Assembly (NCBI RefSeq): GCF_011395035.1
Contig: NZ_CP024768.1
Span: 3,385,865 to 3,449,864, forward strand
Direction of reading: 5' to 3'
Length of the DNA: 64,000 bases
DNA from: Pantoea cypripedii
Lineage (GTDB): Bacteria; Pseudomonadota; Gammaproteobacteria; Enterobacterales; Enterobacteriaceae
Shown here: in pieces, positions 24,560-34,403 of the stretch
How the letters are laid out: each line of letters opens with the position of its first letter
Position numbering within the stretch: the stretch's first letter is position 1
Program-made: the position numbers and the translations under genes
Notes under the pieces: generated by a model
The model's input: only the letters and a program-made list of their open reading frames with translations
Database searches by the model: none
Told to the model about the DNA's origin: nothing

Positions 24560-25888
24560 GTGAAGGAACGTAGTACCGAACTGGTTCAGGGTTTTCGCCA
24601 CACCGTTCCCTATATAAATGCCCATCGTGGCAAGACCTTTGTCATCATGTTAGGTGGCGAGGCCATCGAACATGAAAACTTCTCCAGCATCGTTAACGAT
24701 ATCGGCCTGCTGCATAGCCTTGGCATTCGTCTGGTGGTGGTGTACGGCGCCCGTCCGCAGATTGACGCCAGCATGGCGCAGCAGCAGCTGGAACCGATTT
24801 ATCATAAATACACGCGTGTGACCGATGCTCAATCGCTGGAGCTGGTGAAGCAGGCGGCGGGCCGTCTGCAACTGGATATCACCGCACGGCTGTCGATGAG
24901 CCTTAACAACACGCCGTTGCAGGGCGCGCATATTAATGTGGTCAGCGGCAACTTCATCATTGCCCAGCCGCTCGGCGTGGATGACGGTGTGGATTACTGC
25001 CACAGCGGGCGTATTCGTCGTATCGATGAAGAAGCCATTCATCGCCAGCTGGATAATGGGGCCATTGTGTTGCTCGGTCCGGTTGCCGTTTCTGTAACGG
25101 GTGAGAGCTTTAACCTGACCTCGGAAGAGGTCGCCACGCAACTGGCGATCAAACTCAAAGCGGAAAAAATGATCGGTTTCTGTGCCGAACAAGGCGTGAC
25201 CAACCGCGATGGCGATATTATTTCTGAGCTGTTCCCTAATGATGCCCAGGCGCGTATCGATGAAATGGAAAGCGACGGCGATTTCCTCTCCGCGGCGGTG
25301 CGTTTCCTGCGTGGTGCGGTGAAAGCCTGCCGGAGCGGCGTACGTCGCAGCCATTTGATCAGCTACCAGGAAGACGGTGCGCTGTTGCAGGAGTTGTTCT
25401 CGCGCGACGGTATCGGTACGCAGATCGTGATGGAATCCGCCGAACAGATTCGTCGTGCCACCATCAATGATATTGGTGGCATTCTTGAACTGATTCGCCC
25501 GCTGGAGCAACAGGGAATTCTGGTACGCCGTTCACGCGAACAGCTGGAGATGGAGATCGACAAATTCACCATCATCGAACGCGACAACCTGACGATTGCC
25601 TGTGCGGCGCTATATCCTTTCCCGGACGAGCAGATTGGGGAGATGGCCTGCGTGGCGGTGCACCCGGATTATCGCAGTTCCTCACGCGGTGAAGCGCTGT
25701 TGCAACGTGTGGCTTTACAGGCCCGTCAGATGGGCCTGAAAAAGCTGTTCGTACTCACCACACGCAGTATTCACTGGTTCCAGGAACGCGGCTTTACACC
25801 GGTGGATATCGAGTCGCTGCCGGAAAGTAAGAAGAAGATGTACAACTATCAGCGTCGTTCTAAGGTGCTGATGGCGGATTTGCGCTAA
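24560..25888 (+). CDS. argA: N-acetylglutamate synthase
   Basis: ArgA catalyses the first step of arginine synthesis, acetylating glutamate with acetyl-CoA, and is feedback-inhibited by arginine. The 442 residues comprise an N-terminal amino-acid-kinase-like domain (about 20-280; IMLGGEAIEHENF, GARPQID) and a C-terminal GNAT acetyltransferase domain (about 295-440; CVAVHPDYRSSSRGEALL, TTRSIHWFQERGF). The start is GTG at 24560 after AGAGGG. It diverges from amiC and is preceded by an ARG box. Confidence 0.96.
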   Translation: MKERSTELVQGFRHTVPYINAHRGKTFVIMLGGEAIEHENFSSIVNDIGLLHSLGIRLVVVYGARPQIDASMAQQQLEPIYHKYTRVTDAQSLELVKQAAGRLQLDITARLSMSLNNTPLQGAHINVVSGNFIIAQPLGVDDGVDYCHSGRIRRIDEEAIHRQLDNGAIVLLGPVAVSVTGESFNLTSEEVATQLAIKLKAEKMIGFCAEQGVTNRDGDIISELFPNDAQARIDEMESDGDFLSAAVRFLRGAVKACRSGVRRSHLISYQEDGALLQELFSRDGIGTQIVMESAEQIRRATINDIGGILELIRPLEQQGILVRRSREQLEMEIDKFTIIERDNLTIACAALYPFPDEQIGEMACVAVHPDYRSSSRGEALLQRVALQARQMGLKKLFVLTTRSIHWFQERGFTPVDIESLPESKKKMYNYQRRSKVLMADLR

Positions 25889-25911
25889 GCGGACTCATCA
25901 CTGCGCTGACT

Positions 25912-25986
25912 CGTAGCGGCGCGATTTATCGCGCAGTGTTCAGCGGTATCCAGGTCAAAAGACGCGCAATAAATTGCGCCGCTACG
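25912..25986. repeat. REP pair between argA and recD
   Basis: The forward monomer (GTAG at 25913-25916, stem GCGCGATTTATCGCGC) and the reverse monomer (GCGCAATAAATTGCGC with CTAC at 25982-25985) stand tail to tail in the convergent argA/recD gap. Confidence 0.8.
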
Positions 25987-26028
25987 ACCAGGTGCGTGAC
26001 TGGGCGTAACGGCGTGATTTCTCACCCG

Positions 26029-27867
26029 TTACGCCTCCACCAACCTTTCCAGCAAGCCACTCCGGCGCTGGGTACGTAGCTGCACCGCGCGCCGAAACAC
26101 ACCGTCATCGCTGTACAACGTCAGTTGCTGGCGGGCGCGGGTGATGGCGGTATAAATCAACTCGCGCGTCAGCACCGGCAAAAATTGCGCCGGCATCACC
26201 AGCGCGGTGTGATCAAATTCCGAACCCTGTGATTTATGCACCGTCATCGCCCAGGCAGTATCGTGTGCCGGTAAGCGGCTGGGCTGCACCGCTTTGATGG
26301 TGCCATCCGGCAGCGGGAAAAACACCTTCAGCACCCCTTCCTCATCGGGTAACGTGATACCGATGTCGCCATTAAACAAACCCAGCGCGCTGTCGTTGCG
26401 CGTCACCATCACCGGTCGGCCCTGATACCAACGGCTTCCGCCCGTCGGGCGACGGATCAACTGCAACTGAATCAGTTTTTGCTCAATGCGCTGGTTAAGT
26501 CCCTGCACGCCAAACGGCCCTTCACGTAATGCACAGAGCAGCTGATAACGGCCAAAAGCATGGATTATATCGGCGGGATCAGCCCGCCCGGTAACCAGAT
26601 GCAGGTAAGGCCGGTAGCCCTCGGCTACCTGAGCCAGCATGGCCTGATATGCCTGTGCATCGCTCAACGGCTGACGGGTAATATCGCTAAAGCCTGCGCC
26701 AAACACGTGCCCGACTTCCGCCACATCGCCCTGATTCACCGCTGCCGCCAGTTTGCCAATGCCTGACTGGGCGTCAAAGCGATAGCTTTTGCGCAGCAGA
26801 CAGATGGCGTCCCGCACCAGCGGCGCTTCCGCATCTTCCCTGCCCGGTACTTCGCAGCCCGTGAGCTGGCTGAGATGGGTTGCCCGCTCCAGGCTGTAAC
26901 CGGCTTCGCCACAGCGACAGATATCCCCCAGCACCGCTCCCGCTTCGACTGATGCCAGTTGATCGCGATCACCGAGAAAGATCACCCGCGCCTGTGGCGG
27001 CAATGCAGCGATCAGATTAGCCATCATGCCGAGATCGACCATCGAGGCTTCATCCACCACCAGCACATCCAGATGCAGAGGATTTCCCGCGTGATAGCGC
27101 AGACGCTGCGTCTCCGGTTGAGCACCCAGCAGACGATGCAGGGTGGTCGCCTCTGCCGGAAAAGCCAGCCGCTCTGCGTCACTGACTGGCAATTGCCGCA
27201 ATGCTTTACCCAGCGATTCCGTCAGGCGGGCTGCCGCTTTTCCGGTTGGCGCGGCCAGCTGAATACGCAGCGTACCGGCGCTCAGGCGTATCAGCGCCGC
27301 CAGTAGTTTCGCCACCGTGGTCGTCTTACCCGTACCAGGGCCGCCGGAAATCACGGCGGTTTTTTGTGTCAGTGCCACCGCAGCGGCAATCTTTTGCCAG
27401 TCTTCCGGTTGTGCACCAAACAGCTGGTCCAGCACCTGACGTATCGCCTCGGGCGCGAATTGCTGCGGTGCGGCATCCGCACGGAAAAAGCGCGCGACCT
27501 GGCCTTCGTTCTGCCACAACCGATGCAGATAAAGCCGCTGCTGCGCCAGGACGATGGGAGTGGCTTGCGCGCTATCGCTTAGCGCGGACCAGCCCTGAAA
27601 TACCGTCAGCCAGTCCTGCGGTTCACCGGCAGCCTGCCAGATGGCCTGCGCCAGTTCAGGATGGCGACCATTGAACAATCCATCACGCGTCAGCTGCGTC
27701 AGCGGCAGGCAGACATGCCCTTCTCCCGCTTCGGCACTGAGGCACGCCGCAGCCAGCAGACGCGCAGGCTGGCTGTCATCGGCCACCAGACAAGCAAACT
27801 GGATATCAAGCGGACGCAGTAAACGCAGTTCCATTGCCTGGGCCAGCAATGTCGTCATGTTACTCAT
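26029..27867 (-). CDS. recD: Exonuclease V (RecBCD) alpha subunit
   Basis: RecD is the fast 5'-3' helicase of RecBCD and controls the nuclease before Chi. It has 612 residues of superfamily 1B. The Walker A motif GGPGTGKT is at 175-182, followed by VVDEASMVD (motif II), FLGDRDQLASVEAGAVLGD (motif III) and the C-terminal UvrD-like MTVHKSQGSEFDH (motif V) and YTAITRAR (motif VI). Its ATG overlaps the recB stop by four bases (ATGA), giving translational coupling. It is the last gene of recC-ptrA-recB-recD. Confidence 0.97.
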   Translation of the reverse strand: MSNMTTLLAQAMELRLLRPLDIQFACLVADDSQPARLLAAACLSAEAGEGHVCLPLTQLTRDGLFNGRHPELAQAIWQAAGEPQDWLTVFQGWSALSDSAQATPIVLAQQRLYLHRLWQNEGQVARFFRADAAPQQFAPEAIRQVLDQLFGAQPEDWQKIAAAVALTQKTAVISGGPGTGKTTTVAKLLAALIRLSAGTLRIQLAAPTGKAAARLTESLGKALRQLPVSDAERLAFPAEATTLHRLLGAQPETQRLRYHAGNPLHLDVLVVDEASMVDLGMMANLIAALPPQARVIFLGDRDQLASVEAGAVLGDICRCGEAGYSLERATHLSQLTGCEVPGREDAEAPLVRDAICLLRKSYRFDAQSGIGKLAAAVNQGDVAEVGHVFGAGFSDITRQPLSDAQAYQAMLAQVAEGYRPYLHLVTGRADPADIIHAFGRYQLLCALREGPFGVQGLNQRIEQKLIQLQLIRRPTGGSRWYQGRPVMVTRNDSALGLFNGDIGITLPDEEGVLKVFFPLPDGTIKAVQPSRLPAHDTAWAMTVHKSQGSEFDHTALVMPAQFLPVLTRELIYTAITRARQQLTLYSDDGVFRRAVQLRTQRRSGLLERLVEA

Positions 27868-30800
27868 GATGTCACTCCCTGCCCATGAAACAGGTTATCC
27901 AGCCCGGCGATAAACGCGTGGGATGGTCGGGTGTGAAAGACGCCATTGTCAGGCGAGCTGCCATCCATACCCCGTAAAAACAGGTAGAATACGCCACCAA
28001 AATGTTGTTCATAATCGTAATCAGCCAGGCGATGGCGCAGATAACGATGCAACGCCAGGCTATACAGCTGGTACTGCAAATCGTAGCGGTGGTCGATCAT
28101 CGCCTGAGCCATAGCCTGCGGCGTATAAGCGGTATGGCTATCGCCCAGCCAGTTGGACTTGTAGTCCAGCAGATAATATTTACCCTGCCAGCGAAACACC
28201 AAATCGATAAAGCCCTTCAGCATGCCCTGCACCTGGCGGAAATCGAGGGCGGGGGCAGCTTGTGATAACCCATCATGGCTGCGCACCAGCGCATCCATTT
28301 CTTCGGCCCGCAGCAGACCATCAATCGGCAGATAAAACGCCATTTCCACCAGCCGGTTTTGCGGCTGAATGCCCGCCAGCTTAATCCCCTCAGCATTGAG
28401 CGGCGTACTCACCACGCGGTCAATCCAGTCACTGAGCATCGGCTGCCAGTGTGGCGGATAACCATTCTGTTGCAGATGCTGCAACAGCAGCTCTTCGCTG
28501 GGTGGCTGGGTGAAGTCCAGCGACTCAAACAGTTCATGCAGGAAAGTACCGGGTGCGGCACCGCGCGGGAAATGGTGTGGCGTCAGCGCGGAAGGCTGTG
28601 GCTCACCGGGTTCGTCTGCCGCCGCGTCCACATCAAACCCTGGCATCACCTCCAGCAAGCGACTGCTGCCGTGCTGTTGTAAACCGGAGTAGCTGGTAAC
28701 GCGCCAGGGATCGGCCAGTGTACGTGTCACTGCGCGTGCATCTAACGCCACTTCACTGGTGTCCAGGGACTGCCAGCGTATGGCATCAACTTCCCCGGCA
28801 GGCACCACTTCAGTGGCTACATCATTCATTTCTGCCAGCAGCGCCGCCAGTTGCTCCGCCGTCGCGGCCTCGCCGCGTTGCAACAGAAAACCGAGCGCGC
28901 TTTTATGCAGATCGCTTGCGCCTTCTTTCTTGCGCGTGCCGCGAAACAACGGTGCCACGCCAACGCTACAGTGATAAACCGAACGCGTCAGCGCCACATA
29001 CAGCAGCCGCAAATCTTCCGCCAGACGCTCCTGCTCGGCCAGCGCCAGACTGGCCTCATCGTTTTGTAAATCCAGCACTGCACCAAAGTTTTCCCGGTCG
29101 TGATACAACGCGGTATCGGCCTCACGGAAACCGGCAGCAAAGGGCAGCCATACCAGCGGGTACTGCAGACCTTTCGATTTATGGATAGTCACGATCTGTA
29201 CCAGATGACGATCGCTCTCCAGACGCAGCTGCTGGCTGGCCGCCTGGCTATCAGGTCGGGCAATCTGCTGCGCCAGATGTCGTACCAATGCATGCGGGCT
29301 GTCGAGCTGGGACGCAGCCTCCTGCAACAACTCGCCCAGGTGCAACAGATCGGTAAGACGGCGCTCACCGTTTTCCGAAGCCAGCAGATTCTCTGCCAGC
29401 TGACGCTCCTGCATCATCTCGCGTAGCATCGGCAGCACACCACGCTGCTGCCACACCAGCTGCCAGCGGGCAAAGGTATCAACCAACTGATCCCAGCCGC
29501 GCGCATCCTGATCGAGCGCATCCAGTTGCGCCGCATCAAAAGCAAACAACGACGTTGCCAGCGCAGTACGCAACATCCGTTCCTGCTCCGGGGCCAGCAC
29601 CGCCTGCAGCAACCACAATAGCTCGCGCGCCTCCGGGGTGGTGTAGACACTGTCGCGATTCGACAGGTATACCGATGGAATCGCCAGCTGATTCAGTGCC
29701 TCACGAATCAGGTTCGCCTCGTTGCGGCTGCGCACCAGCACGGTGATGTCCGACGCCTGTACCGGACGTAATGCCGGTGCTTTCCCCAGCATCGCCCGCT
29801 GTTCCTGACCTGCCTGCAACCAGCGGCTGATATCCACCGCGCACTGCTGCGCCATCAGTTGCTGATAATCACCCACGCTGCATCCCTCACCGGGTTGCAG
29901 CCAGAAGCGTAACGCGGCCTGGGGTTGTTGATCGAGATTCAGCGTCAGCGCCTGATTTGGCGCAGCAAAATGAACCGGCAAAAACGGAATATCGGCAAAT
30001 AAAAAGGGCGCATCAAGGCGACTGAAAAGCCGATTTACGCTTTCTACCATTGGCGGCGATGAGCGCCAGTTAGTGTCGAGGGTATAGTGGGCACTCACAT
30101 CATTTCGGGCGCGAATATAGGTAAAAATATCCGCTCCACGAAACGCGTAAATCGCCTGTTTGGGATCGCCGATCAGCAACAACGCATGCTCTGGCTGGTT
30201 AACGTAGAGCGTGCTGAAAATACGATATTGCAGTGGGTCGGTGTCCTGAAACTCATCAATCAGCGCTACCGGAAAGCGCTGGCGTATCGCCTGCGCCAGC
30301 TGCGGCCCACCAGGCTGTTGCAGGGCTTCATCCAGACGGCTCAGCAGGTCATCAAACCCGAGCAGCGCGTGCAACCGTTTTTCTTTCCATACCGCGCTGC
30401 GTACCTCAGTCAGCGCCCTGGCGATCACCAGATCGCGCAAAGAAATCGGCTGCGCCAGAAACTGGTCAATCGCGACAAATAACGCATGCTGGGGAACTTC
30501 ACCTTTTTTGGTCTTCTCAATCAATATCTGCTGACCAAAACGCGCCAGTTCCGCTGGCACCTGATAATCATGGGTTGCACTTTGCGCCCACAGCGACACT
30601 TTGTTGACCCAAAGCGGCAGGTTTTTGCTGCTGTAGCTGCGCTTATCGACACCGGAGTCGCTAATCAGGTTAACGACGTCTTCACCCACTGCTGCCCAGC
30701 GTGCTTTGATGTCAGCAATACGTGCCAGGTTTTGCGCATGGCGAGCCGCCAGCGTTTCGTCAGCTGCCGGGGGAGACTGCAAGCTGGGGGTCTCCCCTTG

Positions 30801-31403
30801 TAGCCAGGGACGTAAGGTTGCCAGCAGTTGCTCCGGGCCGCTCCATTCCGCCACGATGGCACGCGCCACATCCAGCGTCAGCGGATAGCAGTGGCGTCGC
30901 CAGAAATCCGCCGTTGCCTGTTTCAGCAACAACTGTTCATCCTCGATCAGCTGCTGTTCAAACAACATGCCGGATTCGAACGCATTAAGATTGAGCATGC
31001 GCTGGCAAAAGCCGTGAATGGTGAAAATCGCCGCCTCGTCCATTTGCCGCTCAGCCGCCAGCAGCAGGGATGCCGCCTCCGCCGGTTGTGGCATTTCCTG
31101 TAGCAATTGCGCCAGCATCGCGTTGTTGCTGTGCCCGCGAATGCAGGCCAGCCGCAGCTCGTGGATATTCGCCCGGATACGTCCACGCAATTCAGCGGTA
31201 GCCGCTTCAGTAAAGGTCACCACCAGAATCTCTTCAACCGAGAGCGGACGGGTATAAGCCCGCTCGCCCCCCAACCCCAGCAGCAAGCGCAGATAGAGCA
31301 GGCCGATGGTAAAGGTTTTTCCGGTCCCGGCTGAGGCTTCAATCAGCCGCTCGCCACGCAACGGCAGCGTGAGCGGATTGAGCGATTCAGGCAGCAAACT
31401 CAT
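27864..31403 (-). CDS. recB: Exonuclease V (RecBCD) beta subunit
   Basis: RecB is the 3'-5' helicase and nuclease of RecBCD, which processes double-strand breaks, loads RecA after Chi and degrades foreign DNA. The 1179-residue protein has Walker A ASAGTGKT at 23-30, LIDEFQDTDP, the UvrD-type TIHKSKGLQYPLVWLP and ALTRSVY. It ends in the RecB nuclease domain with the Mg-binding LLDYKSNWLG. The start overlaps the ptrA stop by four bases. Confidence 0.97.
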   Translation of the reverse strand: MSLLPESLNPLTLPLRGERLIEASAGTGKTFTIGLLYLRLLLGLGGERAYTRPLSVEEILVVTFTEAATAELRGRIRANIHELRLACIRGHSNNAMLAQLLQEMPQPAEAASLLLAAERQMDEAAIFTIHGFCQRMLNLNAFESGMLFEQQLIEDEQLLLKQATADFWRRHCYPLTLDVARAIVAEWSGPEQLLATLRPWLQGETPSLQSPPAADETLAARHAQNLARIADIKARWAAVGEDVVNLISDSGVDKRSYSSKNLPLWVNKVSLWAQSATHDYQVPAELARFGQQILIEKTKKGEVPQHALFVAIDQFLAQPISLRDLVIARALTEVRSAVWKEKRLHALLGFDDLLSRLDEALQQPGGPQLAQAIRQRFPVALIDEFQDTDPLQYRIFSTLYVNQPEHALLLIGDPKQAIYAFRGADIFTYIRARNDVSAHYTLDTNWRSSPPMVESVNRLFSRLDAPFLFADIPFLPVHFAAPNQALTLNLDQQPQAALRFWLQPGEGCSVGDYQQLMAQQCAVDISRWLQAGQEQRAMLGKAPALRPVQASDITVLVRSRNEANLIREALNQLAIPSVYLSNRDSVYTTPEARELLWLLQAVLAPEQERMLRTALATSLFAFDAAQLDALDQDARGWDQLVDTFARWQLVWQQRGVLPMLREMMQERQLAENLLASENGERRLTDLLHLGELLQEAASQLDSPHALVRHLAQQIARPDSQAASQQLRLESDRHLVQIVTIHKSKGLQYPLVWLPFAAGFREADTALYHDRENFGAVLDLQNDEASLALAEQERLAEDLRLLYVALTRSVYHCSVGVAPLFRGTRKKEGASDLHKSALGFLLQRGEAATAEQLAALLAEMNDVATEVVPAGEVDAIRWQSLDTSEVALDARAVTRTLADPWRVTSYSGLQQHGSSRLLEVMPGFDVDAAADEPGEPQPSALTPHHFPRGAAPGTFLHELFESLDFTQPPSEELLLQHLQQNGYPPHWQPMLSDWIDRVVSTPLNAEGIKLAGIQPQNRLVEMAFYLPIDGLLRAEEMDALVRSHDGLSQAAPALDFRQVQGMLKGFIDLVFRWQGKYYLLDYKSNWLGDSHTAYTPQAMAQAMIDHRYDLQYQLYSLALHRYLRHRLADYDYEQHFGGVFYLFLRGMDGSSPDNGVFHTRPSHAFIAGLDNLFHGQGVTS

Positions 31404-34297
31404 TTATCGTCACTCTTCACCGGCAGCGACTGCTGCAGCTGCGAAACTTCCTGCCAGGTGGTCCAGCCAGGCAACTGCGCATAATCGTCTTTCACCGTGC
31501 CATCATGACTGCCGCCAATCTGCGAAACCATTGCCATGCCCTGCTGTGCCAGCACCGCCTGATGGAAGAAATCGGCCAGGCCGGCAGGGGTCAGCTGTTT
31601 GATCTGTGCAATCACGTTTTCACGGGTATCAAAGGCAAAATTCTGGCGATTGAAATCACGGTTGAAGCGATTAGCTTCTTCATCCAGCGTTTGCGGACGC
31701 TGTTGCAGATCGTTAATCATTGCCTGCTGATATTGGGCAAACTCATCCGGCTTCATATCACGCAGACGTTGTTCCGCCTGTGGATAGAACGCCTGGAAGC
31801 GCTGCATCAGGTAAGCCGGTTGCTTGCTGTTGCTTTGCAGCAGGAAACCGATACCCCACTGGCGGCCCACCGGCATCTGGAAGGCAAACACCGCGTAACC
31901 CAGTTGCTCCACCGTACGCAGCTGGTTATAGAACCACGGCTGTACAATCTGGCTGAGCATGGAGCTGCTCGCCATGCTCTGATATTCGCTATAACCGAGC
32001 GGCACATAGAGCGCAGCCAGGGCCGAATCGGTGCTGCTGCCCGCTTTTTGCAGGTTGGCTTTCACCGGCTTATCAATCGCCACATAATTGCTGTGCCAGT
32101 ATGAATGGCCGTCACTCTGCAACTGCTGCTTCAGATCTTCGCCCAGCTGTTTGACCCGGTCAGCAGAGAGATTCCCGACCACGATCATTTCTGGTGTGGC
32201 ATGGTGAATCAGCGCATCACGATAGTCCGTCACCTGCTTCAGGGTGATATCTTTCACCAGCTTACGGCGTTCTTCACGCTGAGTATAAGGGAGCTGCGAC
32301 AGCATCTGCATCGGCTGAATAGCCAGCTCAAACGCTTTGCCTTTATCCGCCGATTCAAGCTGATCGAGATACCAGGATTTCGCCTGTTCCAGTTGCTGCT
32401 GGGTTGGCGTGAAGGTGGCATAACCTTCCACCAGTTTTTTCAGCAGTTCCGGCAGGCGCTGTGTGAAACCGCTGGCGTTAAATTCCAGGCCATCATTTTC
32501 ACCGGTAGAGAAGCTGATCCCCCCGACTGACGCCTGTGAGTTCAGCTGATCCAGCGCCAGGCTGGAGAGATAATCATTCAGGCCAAATAACACCTGATGC
32601 TGTGCATCACTGATCGCCGCTTTATTACGCAGCGCCAGGGTAATCGCGGCTTTCGGTTCGCTGGCGTAGTACTGACTTGGCATCCAGAAGATACGCATGC
32701 TGTCGCCAGTCGTCAGAGCAACAGGATGGGTGTAGGTTTTGCCATCCGACGGCATGATGGAGAAATCCGACGGGATATAGGGGTTCAGGGTCGGCAATGA
32801 CAGCTGAATAGCGCTGGCACGCTGCTGCCAGTCACTGAACTGTGCCTCGCTGATTTTATCGACCTGATAAGGCGCATTAACAAAGTAGGCTTCCTTGTTG
32901 TGCGGCTCCTGCGGGCTGATATACCAGATACGCGCATTTTGCGGCGTCATCTCCGCCAGGCGCGCCTTAATGGCCGCGGGATCATAGTCATCGGCCAGAT
33001 AAGGGGCATCCAGCGCATGGTCAATTGGCACACGCAACATGGTATCGACCAGCCATTCGATGTAATCCATATCTCGGGTGATGGAGGGATAACGGAAATC
33101 CAGCGCCAGCACATGGGAGACTTCATCGAAATAGTCTTTATCGATGCCTTTGGTACGCAGCATATCGAGATAGCTGAATATTGCTGCAACCACCTCATCA
33201 CGCTGTGCCAGACCTTTGTCGGTCAGCGAGACGGTAATGGCAAACACGCCGCTGGTGCGCTCGGTCATCGGGTCGGCACCGGCATTGACACCATCCGCCA
33301 GCCCCTGCCGTTGCAGCCAGTCATTCAGGGTATTTTTGCTGCGATTGCCCAGCACATAGCTGATCAACGTGTCGGTTTTACTGCGGAAGCGGTCGCTGTT
33401 GTTAGCAATACGGAATTCGACTTTCAGCTGCTTACGCGGCTGGGCGGGCACGTAATGAATGATGATGCCTTTTTGCGCATCGGTAACCACTGGCACGCTG
33501 ATATCAGGCACGCTGGCCTGGTGATTTGCCACGCGACCGAAGGTTTTCGCGGCAATATCTGCCATCTCCGGCAGCGGTTTGTTGCTGTAAATCACTGCTT
33601 TCATCAGGTTAGCCGAGTAGTGGCTATGGTAGAAATCAAGCAACGCCTGATGCAGCTGGCTGCCAGGTTTGTCCTTCAGCGTATCAAGATTGCCGCCGGA
33701 AAAACGCGCACCGGGGTGCTCTGGGTTCAGGGTTTCTGCTCCCACCTGAGCCATACGCAGACCATCGCGCGAGCGCGCCATAGTCAGCTCGGCGTTCACC
33801 GCGTGGCGCTCACGATCGGCATTGACCGGATCAAGTAACGGCTCAGCAATGGCATCCGCCAGACGATCCACCGCCGGTTGCAACGCATCATTCTCCACTT
33901 CGAGATAGAACGCCGTGCGATAGGACGCGGTACTGGCGTTATGGCTACCACCATGTTTTTTCAGGAATTCTGCGAGGTTATCCGGCTGGGGATAGAGCTT
34001 CGACCCCATCAGCACCATGTGTTCGAGATAGTGCGCCAGACCCAGTTGCTGATTAGGATCGTCCAGTGATCCAATCGGCAATGTCAGTGCTGCCAGTGAC
34101 TTAGGAGCGGCGGGATCGGAGACCAGCAGAACGGTCATGCCGTTTGTCAGCGTTATCGCCTGATAGGCGCGTGGATCGTGATCGCTTTTACGAATGGTTT
34201 CATTGACTGGCTGCCAGCCGCGCTGCTCATCAGCCACGGCAGACAAAGCCGTGACGCTCAGCAGCAGCGCCGCTATCCAGCGTGCGTAAATCCGCAT
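31400..34297 (-). CDS. ptrA: Protease III (pitrilysin)
   Basis: PtrA is a periplasmic zinc metallopeptidase of the insulinase (M16) family that degrades small polypeptides. It has 965 residues. A Sec signal peptide is clear (LLLSVTALSAVA, cleavage near 22), and the inverted zinc motif HYLEH is at 89-93, with Glu ligands further on. Its place between recC and recB is conserved in enterobacteria, although no recombination role is known. It overlaps recB by four bases and lies 106 bp after recC. Confidence 0.96.
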   Translation of the reverse strand: MRIYARWIAALLLSVTALSAVADEQRGWQPVNETIRKSDHDPRAYQAITLTNGMTVLLVSDPAAPKSLAALTLPIGSLDDPNQQLGLAHYLEHMVLMGSKLYPQPDNLAEFLKKHGGSHNASTASYRTAFYLEVENDALQPAVDRLADAIAEPLLDPVNADRERHAVNAELTMARSRDGLRMAQVGAETLNPEHPGARFSGGNLDTLKDKPGSQLHQALLDFYHSHYSANLMKAVIYSNKPLPEMADIAAKTFGRVANHQASVPDISVPVVTDAQKGIIIHYVPAQPRKQLKVEFRIANNSDRFRSKTDTLISYVLGNRSKNTLNDWLQRQGLADGVNAGADPMTERTSGVFAITVSLTDKGLAQRDEVVAAIFSYLDMLRTKGIDKDYFDEVSHVLALDFRYPSITRDMDYIEWLVDTMLRVPIDHALDAPYLADDYDPAAIKARLAEMTPQNARIWYISPQEPHNKEAYFVNAPYQVDKISEAQFSDWQQRASAIQLSLPTLNPYIPSDFSIMPSDGKTYTHPVALTTGDSMRIFWMPSQYYASEPKAAITLALRNKAAISDAQHQVLFGLNDYLSSLALDQLNSQASVGGISFSTGENDGLEFNASGFTQRLPELLKKLVEGYATFTPTQQQLEQAKSWYLDQLESADKGKAFELAIQPMQMLSQLPYTQREERRKLVKDITLKQVTDYRDALIHHATPEMIVVGNLSADRVKQLGEDLKQQLQSDGHSYWHSNYVAIDKPVKANLQKAGSSTDSALAALYVPLGYSEYQSMASSSMLSQIVQPWFYNQLRTVEQLGYAVFAFQMPVGRQWGIGFLLQSNSKQPAYLMQRFQAFYPQAEQRLRDMKPDEFAQYQQAMINDLQQRPQTLDEEANRFNRDFNRQNFAFDTRENVIAQIKQLTPAGLADFFHQAVLAQQGMAMVSQIGGSHDGTVKDDYAQLPGWTTWQEVSQLQQSLPVKSDDK

Positions 34298-34403
34298 TTA
34301 AACCCCTTACGTTACCCTTTACCGCTGGCTGTGCACCCGGCGGCCAAAAAAATGACTTTTTATTATGGTGAGGACGACATCCTGTAACATCGTCACCCAA
34401 TTG